Shown: positions 55,978 to 64,000 of the stretch, one piece after another | Layout of the letters: each line of letters begins with the position of its first letter | How positions within the stretch are numbered: position 1 is the stretch's first letter | Notes under the pieces: generated by a model | Databases searched by the model: none | What the model was told of the DNA's origin: nothing | The model's input: only the letters and a program-made list of their open reading frames with translations | Translations under genes and position numbers: made by a program | Source: Engraulis encrasicolus | Taxonomy: Eukaryota > Chordata > Actinopteri > Clupeiformes > Engraulidae | Assembly: GCF_034702125.1 (NCBI RefSeq) | Contig: NC_085862.1 | Location: 12,121,516-12,185,515 of the forward strand | Reading direction: 5' to 3' | DNA: 64,000 nucleotides

Positions 55978-56535
55978 CCCTATCCAGACCGGGCTTTTTT
56001 GGCATTCCTGGGACCGGGGGGGGCTCTTTTGACCCCCCCCCCTCATAATTTAGGAACCGAATGCCGTATGACCACCAAACTTGGAGGGGATTATCTTCAG
56101 CCAAAGATCTATGAATGACATCAGTTTGGTGTAATTATTGGATAATATGACATCATTATGACGTCATTTCCTGTTTTTATTGCCCAAAATGTCACCATGT
56201 ATTTTCCATCTAACTTGGGAAATGCACATCAATTTTGGTTATTATTTGCTTCAGACCACTTCAAATATTCACAAGGGTGTCTGATGCTGATGAAAATGTG
56301 AAAAAATATGAAAAGTGATGATGATGATGAGACTTAGATCAGTGATTTTTGGTCAGGCGTACCTGTCAGAAAACCGTTGCCATGGCAACAACAAAAATGA
56401 TAAACCTAATCTTTTGGTATCACACTGTAACCAACTTCATTTTAGGAAAAGTCACAAAGTTTCGTAGTCATAGCTTTAGTCATTCAGGAGTTAGACGACA
56501 TCAAAGTTGGTGTCCCCCCCCCGGTCTGGATAGGG
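55978..56535. mobile_element. 558-bp piggyBac-like MITE
   Basis: Ends CCCTATCCAGACCGGG and CCGGTCTGGATAGGG, flanked by TTAA on both sides (55974-55977, 56536-56539). TTAA target and CCC termini are piggyBac traits. No transposase; it has inserted at the edge of the preceding MITE. Confidence 0.85.
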
Positions 56536-57014
56536 TTAAGATATGCAAGGTTGCCAGGTGTTAAATGTGGGCCTGTTCCCTGAGAGTGAACAGGGAGACA
56601 ACACAATATCGGGTACTGCTCCCCTGCCTCACTGGGAGGTTTGCTTTGGCACAGAAATGGAACTCAAACTTCAGACTAGGTACTGAGCTCTGGTACTGAG
56701 CTAGGTTGGCTAAATTGCACCCACAGAATAGACTTCACATTACCAGCTAAACTGTACTGTGTGGGAAGGGAGGCAGTCTACCGCCGCCAAATGCACGAAG
56801 GCTGCTTTAGTCCAACCTAGTTGCATGTATTGTGGTGGAAATGAGAACAGCACGACTTACTTTCCGTGTGTTTGCTTCAAGGACATGAATCAAATCTCTT
56901 TTTTCACATTGGTCTGACTGAAAGACTCAGGTGAAGCTTTTTGTATCCGCAAGCCATTCAAACTTTGAATAAATCACCTGACACACTTTCCACATCAGTC
57001 CTCACTGCACACAT

Positions 57015-57180
57015 CAGTGGTGGAAAACCACAGAACAATAATTGCACTCAAGTAGGCTAAAAAGTATCTTTACTTTGCATAAATCGAGTACATTTTCAGA
57101 CGGCAACTTTTACTTAAGTAAAATCACAAAGTATTTCACTTAAAATATAATTTGAGTAAAAGTATGTAATTACCTATAGT
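57015..57180. mobile_element. hAT-like MITE fragment (CAGTGGTGGAAA end)
   Basis: CAGTGGTGGAAAACCACAGA then AAGTA/TACTT-rich sequence typical of a common fish hAT MITE; the right end is missing. Confidence 0.6.
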
Positions 57181-57189
57181 TAGCTTCCC

Positions 57190-57365
57190 TCTCACAAATT
57201 CTTTTTAAATGTTTTTTTGTCTTTTTCACTTTATGATAGGACAATGAAGGTGGTGACAGGAAGCGAGTGGGGAGAGAGAGATTGGGAAGGGCTGGCAAAG
57301 GACCTGGGGCGGGAATCGCCGCATGGTAGACAAGTGCCCTACCCGTTGGCCACGGGAGGGCCTCC
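57190..57365 (-). mobile_element. tRNA-like SINE
   Basis: Minus: GTGGCCAACGGGTAGGGCAC (head), TCTCTCTCCCCACTCGCTTC, CTGTCACCACCTTCATTGTC, tail toward ATAAAGTG. Confidence 0.78.
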
Positions 57366-57370
57366 TCTCA

Positions 57371-57671
57371 GTGTGCATTCCAATATACAAACTTGCGTCC
57401 TCCACTTGTGCTTGTGGCCTCACGTTTAGCCGATGCCCTGCCTCCGTGGAGAAAATTAAGTTTCCCCGCTGTCTGACTAGCCACAAACATTTTTGGTAGA
57501 CTATTCTTCATTCACCATCCAGTTTGCAAATGAGAAAATGACTTTACAATTGAGCTATTGTGAGATATTGAAATAAAATGCTGTTGTCAGTGATGTCATC
57601 ATGATGTATTACTTCCTGGTACAAGACCACAAGCACAAGTGGAGGATGCAAGGTCAGATATTGGAACGCAA
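57371..57671. mobile_element. ~300-bp MITE (relative of 16893)
   Basis: GTGTGCATTCCAATATACAA, CTTGCGTCCTCCACTTGTGC and right end AAGTGGAGGATGCAAGGTCA, GATATTGGAACGCA. Confidence 0.8.
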
Positions 57672-59630
57672 CAACAAATTTAATGAATATCGTCCTCCAT
57701 GACCTCTATCTCTGCTTAGTAGGCTACCAGCCATCATCCACCACATTGATCCAAGGAAGGAAGCACAAGGAAATTGGTGAAAATATTGTGCACAATCCTG
57801 AGAATTCCCTTTAAAACCTCTTAGAATTAAGCTTCGGAGGGCCCTGTACCGGATCCAATGACTTGTTTTAACTTCAACTTGATCTTTGTTCCTCAATTGT
57901 TTGTAATCCAGGTGGTGTAATAAACCCAGGAACATTATATATCATTGGAAAGCTTAGACCCTCAGGAATACATTTAGCTCTACTTTACAGAGGTTTGAAC
58001 ATATTGTTTGTGCATTATTACTGTTTCAATTTATTGCACAATGTCACCTTTGAAATTTGACCCCCTCAAGCACCCCCCGTCTGATGTCTCTCTACCTTCC
58101 TAGGATGAGTGGACATCCAAACATGAACATATCCTTATCAGCATGGTCTCAAAATGTCTGTTACAATCCAAGGTTTATGAAAGTCTATTCTTTTTTCTCT
58201 CTTTTTAATTTTTTTTTACTGTATTTCAACCACAAGTTGTACAACTCCACTGAAACTAAACCACTTTATTGTGAAGAAAACGATCATGTTTTTTCCCCTC
58301 AAGAATTGTGCTGTTTTTGCCTACACTTCCATATTTTTCATATGATCAATGGTATTCCACATCATCCCCAGAATCTGTTGATTACATAGGCACCATCTGT
58401 GTGGCTCTGTGACATTCCTATCCCTGAAGGACTTGGAAGAGAAGTAGGCGGGTCCTATTTTACGCAGCTTCGTGTGCTTTGAATGACCGCAGCCCCCACA
58501 AAGCAAGAGCTAGAAACTCCATTCCAAGACTGAATGATAGTCCAGAGTCCAAGTTTCAAAGGAGCCATATCACCCTTCTGTGTTACATCCAGGGACAGAG
58601 GAATTTCAGATTTGCTCAACAATACCTCTTTGTCCCATGTATTTTCCTTTACATAGTGTATAGTACAGTACTGTACTGTAGCCTACTGTACTGTAACATC
58701 TCTAATACTACCCAAAAGGCATATCCAACCATGGAAGATGACTGTATAACACCTCAAGGGGTATGCTTTCATATGTGACCATGATGATGCTTCTACCTCA
58801 AAAGGTTCTTGTACAGTAAGACCTTATATGGGGGGTAGGCCTACATTTTGATTAACTAAAAAAAATACGTTAAGACACTTAGCAAAACGCATGTGTATAC
58901 CCACACATACAACTCCAGGCCACTTTATTAGAATAGCATGAAAAAGTTGATTTATTTCCATAATTCCATCAATAATGTTAAACTGTCATGGATTGTAGAT
59001 TCATGGCCCAGTTGTTTAACTATTCCAATCATTCATTTTTTTTTTCTTTTTACATATTTTGGCCTTCCAGCTAAAAAAAAACATGAATTGGGGAATTCGC
59101 ATCATTAGAATATTGTAATAAAATTACAATTTTCTTCATCAAAATTCGGTTCACATCAAATCAGTTGAAATTTGGTACTTTCTACATAACATGCAATGTT
59201 CAATACTTGGTTAGGACTCTCTCTGTCTTAATCAATGCCATGATGCGTTTAACATTGAAGTCAATGGCAGAAACTGTACATGGGAGTTATGGAAGCCCAG
59301 ATATCCTTGATGCTTTGCTGTCAGCTGTTCTTGTTTGTTGACCTGGTGTCCCACACTTCACCCTTCAATATACCCGTAGATTTCCATGCTACATTTTGGT
59401 GTTAGCTCACCAGTTTAATTCTAACTCACCAGAAATTTCAGGAAGTTCAAGTTATTTTATTTGTCACATGCATATTATTTGTAGGCCTAGTGAAATGATG
59501 ATGGGGTCATCTGCTCTGCATCCAAACGAGGTAGGCCTAAAGTGAAAAAAAAAAACAAAGAAGAAATAAGTAATAAACAATATGATTCATTAAAAAGATC
59601 ACTGTTCAGCAGTCGCACTGCCTGGGGCTA
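57672..59630. other. Unassigned intergenic sequence
   Basis: AT-rich, with short open frames of no recognised content and a CTGTACTGTA-type mini repeat near 58665-58695. 59450-59520 has TTCAAGTTATTTTATTTGTC, resembling a retroelement 3' end. Confidence 0.5.
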
Positions 59631-59636
59631 AAAACT

Positions 59637-59880
59637 GTCCATGCCATGTAAAAATCTATTTCTCCACACCAATAAGCAATGACATCGTCCGTAAGCAAAA
59701 TCAGTCTTGGTGATGTGCTTTCTTTCAAAACATTATCCATGGCAATGATAAATGACATCACACGTTGCACAACAAACGTTGGCCATTTAAAAAATATATA
59801 TTCTACCATTTATCCGTACCAACAAGCCACGACATTGTGTGTAACCAAAATGTATCTTGGTGACAAAGGCGCTCCAGACA
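59637..59880. repeat. Degenerate direct repeat (two ~85-bp units)
   Basis: 59645-59720 (CACACCAATAAGCAATGACA, TCTTGGTGATG) and 59790-59865 (CCGTACCAACAAGCCACGAC, TCTTGGTGACA) are diverged copies. Confidence 0.6.
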
Positions 59881-60039
59881 TCCAGCCAGGGAAATAACAG
59901 AAAAGTATAAGAATGAAAAGAACACATCACTAGGTGAATACGAGTTCTATGCTGTCGATCAACATTGACGGAAGCACGTGAGCGAGAACTTGTTGTCACG
60001 ATGTGGGTGTTATTAAATACAGCGCATTTGCAGTCGGCC

Positions 60040-60310
60040 ACAAATATGAACGAGACCATGAGCTCGCACCGGTTTGCTCTACTAACACACCACGTGTGAG
60101 GAGTGGGGGGACAGGCAGTGAGGAGGAGCTGAAGTGGGGACCTGCGCAAACTTGTGTAGAGGTGTGAGACAAGACCCATATACACACGTGAGTGAGTTGT
60201 TGACCAACCAGTTCATGGGCGCGTGACCTCGGAGGCAGTCCGCCGACGAGCGTTGAAGGGGATAAGCAACTGCAGAGGTTGCAAGATCTGACTGCAGCCG
60301 CATTCATCCC
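60040..60310. repeat. Unassigned interspersed repeat, related to 19965-20640
   Basis: See the 19965 entry; here uninterrupted by a MITE. Confidence 0.6.
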
Positions 60311-60529
60311 GCGATAGTTTTACACCATGTGACATGTCACCTCGTCAACGCAACGTCGACGAAATTTCGAAGTTTGACAGGAAATCTAACCGTCATACAG
60401 CATTTTGATCCAGGGTGCATTGCTGTCTTCATGCGCATATCTGCGTTGATGTCATGTCGAATGTACTTATTGGCATGTGCACTGTAGAGCAGGCGTAGCA
60501 CAGGCTACACTACAGTATGCCCCGCACGA

Positions 60530-61574
60530 GTAGGCCTATGGCCACCCTCAAGCGTGCAGAAGGCCCGTCTTGAATAAGCAACATTATGGACACAATTTCA
60601 TCAATCTTAAGGTTACTTAAATCAATAGCCTTCATAGCTTATTCTAGGCTACATTTCCACACGTTGGATATACAACGTAGGGAAAAAATAGTCCAAAGCA
60701 GTGGTGTAATACGACACGCATGGTTATTGTAAGATGCGTTATGTCCTATGAAATCCGTTTTAATTTTTCTCAAATTCCGTTTTATTTTTTCTCAAATTCC
60801 GTTTTTTCGGATTTATTTTTTGCCAAATCGGATTTTTTACATTTTTGAACTTATTTTCCCCTTTCACCCCCTGCGTTTATGCCTGACCTCATCTGTTCTA
60901 CTAGGCAAAATTTGAGTGCTGTTGAGTATTAAGATTTCTTCAATGCGCTGACGGGCAGTGTTAGGACGCGGGAGACAATCGGAAACGCCGCTTGGGAGAG
61001 AGATGCGTTCACTGTCAACATGCGCTGACATGGATCATGGATCTGCATAGAACTTTTGCGCATCACCTCGCGTGGGCCAGATATGATATCGTGGCCATAT
61101 TTTGTGTTTGAAATGTCTTTTAGACTGATAAATGAGGACGAAAATAATGGATTTTTAATTTTATCATAAGAAATTAGCAAATTCCATGCAATTCCGCGTT
61201 ATAACCAAATTCCGTTTTAATGACCACATTCCGTGATTCTGTCCGTGTTTTCCGTATCGCGGAAATCATAGGCCCCTACATTATTATATTGCCACCATTT
61301 GCTTATTAGAAATCCAGCAGGTTTCTCTGTGAACGGACGCGAAGAATAGCCTACAACAAAGTTGAGTGGGCCTCTATTATTTCACTCTCAGGTTGGAAGC
61401 ACTGTAGCACGAGTTAGGAGAGCTGACGGGCACGCTTTTGCCGAGCGCTTACAAAAATACCACTGTTTATGTAGGCTATGCATGTTTAACTGGTGTAATT
61501 GGGGCATTAGTGGCATCGTTGGGTGCTTCCGGTTAGACTACATCTACAAGCCAGAGATGACCTGGTAAAACGGT
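60530..61574. repeat. Partner of the second inverted duplication (37178-38750)
   Basis: Reverse complement of 37178-38750 without the Harbinger-like and telomere-like insertions. The match ends at GGTGAAGGTTG (61574), where the 37178 side meets the big inverted duplication. Confidence 0.9.
60755..61285. mobile_element. ~520-bp insertion with CCTATGAAATCCG ends
   Basis: Begins CCTATGAAATCCGTTTTAAT and ends GCGGAAATCATAGG near 61272, inverted relative to each other. The copy at 38540 runs straight through. AT-rich interior with repeated AAATTCCGTTTT motifs. Family unknown. Confidence 0.75.
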
Positions 61575-61583
61575 GAAGGTTGC

Positions 61584-61633
61584 TGATCACCAGTGCACGT
61601 GACGTTCCCGATCACCAGTGCACGTGACGTTCC
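61584..61633. repeat. Perfect tandem duplication of 25 bp
   Basis: GATCACCAGTGCACGTGACG plus TTCCC occurs twice in succession. It contains the E-box CACGTG. Confidence 0.93.
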
Positions 61634-61639
61634 CGTCAA

Positions 61640-62750
61640 TGGCTCCGTTGAGCAGCTGTCCCTCACTGCTTGCTTGCACGTATTTTCATAAAATGTGAAA
61701 AGATGTCAGAACAAATAGCAGCATCTGCAAATCTTGGTTGAGGAAGGGGAAATGTTTGAAAGTTTATGCGTGATGCATGAACCGCAAATACACATCTTTT
61801 ATTAGGGCATGCAAATGCAATAAGTGTGAAGGATAGGCATAAATAATCACATGAAATGTCGACCCGTTGCAAATGTTGAATCGGTTTATACGTTAAATTA
61901 CAGCACATAAACAGTAGATTGATCTACTCCTCACATAGGGCTGTCTGCTCATGGTGGTGCCGCATGCATTCTCCCTTGCGCTTGGGATATATATAGGCTA
62001 GCTTACGCATCCATCTCACGAGGTTGTGAGCGTCACTAGAACTCTATAGGCCTATTCTTCGCACACTCAGAGCAGCCACGTCCTTGCAGTGTAGCATCGT
62101 TTTGGAATAGTTTAGCAATTGCTGGCGAAGTTGGAATGTGCCCAAATAAACATTGCAAGCAAAGCTGAACCACAGCCTATAGCCTACTTCCAGGTCACCC
62201 AAATTCTGGGTCCTAAATAAACCAAAATTGCAATTCTAAGGGCATTTTTCTTCATTGCTTTTTTCTTTTTTCCACGATTCAGTGTTTCATTTTCAGTAAG
62301 TAATAGATCAAAACATGGCGCAGGATTCAATGTTACAAGTGATTTTCAAGCATAAAACATCACAAATGAGTCCCTTTTGATTCCTCGTGCGACTTCCAAA
62401 ATAGAATAATGAATGAACGAAAAAGTACACGGACCAAGATCAATAAGCTGTGTCGGCCAACCGTTTATTTGACACTTATGGTGTGGTGGCATCATCAAAA
62501 GTGAGTTTATTGTCTATGATGATTCCTTCAGATTCCTTTGCATTCATAACAGCTTATTTGACACTTATGGTGGTATCTTCCTAGCCTCGCGACGCCATCC
62601 TATGTGCTCCACCCAAAGATTTTGGCTCCGCACATCGTCTGGCAAAAGCCTCGAGCTCGGTTCTCTCAGTGTTTAGCCAATCAGCAAACAGTTGAGAGTG
62701 ATGACGCGGAACTCATCCGCGAGCTCCGTTACTGATTGGTTAAAGGAACA
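61640..62750. other. Unassigned sequence with a TATA-like box and short repeats
   Basis: A TATA-like GGGATATATATAGGC at 61985, a repeat shared with 660-712 at 62393, a duplicated TTATTTGACACTTATGGTG (62464 and 62551), and inverted CCAAT-like ATTGG motifs near 62680 and 62735. No coding sequence recognised. Confidence 0.4.
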
Positions 62751-62754
62751 CTGT

Positions 62755-63110
62755 GTGAGATTTTTAGTTGTTTATTTCCAGTATTCATGCTACCCATTCA
62801 CTAATGTTACCTTTTTCATTAATAATTACCACCACCATCAAATTTTAAGTATTCATTATGACTGGAAAAATTGCACTTTTCATACATAAAAAGGGGGATC
62901 TTCTCCATGGTCCGCCATTTTGAATTTCCAGAAATAGCCATTTTTAGCTGCAAAAATGACTGCACTTGGGCCATACCACAAAATATTAATTTATTACTTA
63001 GTTAACTTTCATGAAAAGATCAAATTTGGCAATAGGCAGCCCAGCTTCAATGAGCAGCATAGTTGCAGTAACTTTTTTGACCATTTCCAGCACAGTGTCC
63101 CTTTAAGGTA
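62755..63110. mobile_element. ~355-bp MITE
   Basis: Ends TTAAAGGAACACTGTGTGAG and GCACAGTGTCCCTTTAA, inverted. Core as in the 48245 and 55620 copies. Best-preserved ends of the family. Confidence 0.85.
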
Positions 63111-63280
63111 ACTATATTCACACTTTCGTTTTGTTATTTGTTTGCTTTTGTGACGCTATATCGTAACAGGCATGCTAATAAAGCACAATATGGGTTTTAA
63201 TTTGAGTTTGGAACCCCAATTAATTTAAATGATAGAGTAAGATCAGACCATCTACCACCCTCCACGGAGACGGATTCCTC

Positions 63281-63396
63281 ATGGCTTTTGCCAGACTGAA
63301 CAGTCGGCTTTTCACCCAGGCTACAGTAGTATCTTCCACTCCTATAGGCAAACTGTTAAGACCTTTTGTGAATGTTGGTGATATGTTCATCAAAAG
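63281..63396 (+). CDS. Possible first coding exon of an unidentified gene
   Basis: ATG at 63281 in a fair context (CTCATGG) opens a basic, Ser/Thr-rich, acid-free N-terminus, MAFARLNSRLFTQATVVSST, ending GDMFIK at a consensus-like donor AAAA|GTGAGT at 63397. The composition resembles a mitochondrial targeting peptide. The frame stays open past the donor to 63523, so splicing is not proven. The last 28 bases including the donor recur at 62492-62519. No downstream exon was recognised before the window edge. It may be a genuine exon 1 or a chance frame. Confidence 0.3.
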
Positions 63397-63414
63397 TGAG
63401 TTTATTGTCTATGA

Positions 63415-64000
63415 GTCCTATAGGTATTTAAGCGGGCTTGCAGAGCAAGGCCCGATTCTAGTAATCTTTAAGTCCGTTTATGCTTGCTTGCTTGCTTTGT
63501 TGCTTTCTTGTGCAGGGCAGTAAAAATAGAAAATGGATCTCCTCCTAGGCCTTTCGAGATAGAGACACCGTTCAAACACTAAAACGACCGACTCGGCTTG
63601 GAGATAATTTGTTCTGCTATAGCGTGTCCGTGTCTCTTGTCGTTTTTCCGTTTTTGGTGATTTTGTGCAAGTTTGGGTCCACATTGAAAACAATGGTAGA
63701 ACCTTCATGAACCAAGGTTCCACCACTCTAGAGATCAGAGTGTAGGAGGCTTTTTCGGTCATAAAACATCAACACTTTCACCTAGAAGTTTAGTTGACGC
63801 GTTGTTAGCGAGCTCTATGAGATGTCCCCAAACTGTGAAATTTTCATGTCCGAACTCCCATTACTTTTTAAATGGCAGATGTGTAAAACGACAGGGCTTT
63901 TCCATTACTTTTCCCATTGAGACTTGAAGTGCCTTTTTCAAGAGGTCAGCGCATGTTCCACAAGAGGTTCATTTGTGACTGAACCGTTTAACCCAGGGGT
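63415..64000. other. Unassigned sequence to the window end
   Basis: No coding region recognised. The last bases, CCCAGGGGT, look like the start of a hAT-type MITE cut by the window edge. Confidence 0.4.

Noticed and set aside
59996..60307. 132-, 103- and 73-codon minus frames near 60 kb
   Set aside because: They overlap an interspersed repeat related to 19965-20640 and carry no recognised motif.

Overview
This window looks like repeat-rich intergenic DNA from a teleost (ray-finned) fish. The evidence is long TG/CA microsatellites, tRNA-derived SINEs, many hAT-type MITEs, Tc1-like, LINE and Pao-type retroelement fragments, spliced consensus introns, and a damaged lens aquaporin (MIP/AQP0) gene family. 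No intact host protein-coding gene is evident. Species cannot be told from the sequence. An assembly gap of 100 N lies at 21401-21500.

Layout. 1-620 (minus) is an SGNH-esterase-like open frame running off the window edge. 828-3911 is a DNA transposon of unassigned family (Sola-like 4-bp target duplications) split by a Tc1-like element. 3925-4890 is a foldback element. From 5152 to 37177 the sequence is a large inverted duplication: left arm 5152-13735, right arm 21501-37177 (reverse complement), spacer 13736-21500. The arms are clearly homologous, but each carries its own transposon insertions, and most of these have a visible empty site in the other arm. The spacer holds a 6.05-kb DNA transposon (13826-19879) with terminal inverted repeats, a 5-bp target duplication, 30-bp subterminal repeats and a two-exon integrase-type DDE transposase broken by one stop and one frameshift. 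The right arm is interrupted by an 8.1-kb element (28572-36694) with TTGGTT-rich ends, a nested 2-kb hAT, a 1.1-kb hairpin and duplicated exon-like segments.

37178-38750 is again inverted with respect to 60530-61574, and it carries a Harbinger-like MITE and degenerate TTAGGG repeats. 39480-40592 is a truncated LINE. 42.0-54.8 kb is a tandem array of three partial AQP0-like pseudogenes (exons 2-4, no exon 1), bracketed by direct ~1-kb copies of a Pao-type pol fragment; Tc1-like remnants sit in the intron before exon 3. 55.1-64.0 kb is mainly MITEs, SINEs and unassigned sequence, with one possible first coding exon at 63281-63396.

Functionally the window is a layered record of transposition and duplication rather than a working pathway. 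Nested insertions give a relative order of events: MITEs and SINEs shared by both arms, then the inverted duplication, then arm-specific insertions, and finally insertions into those insertions.
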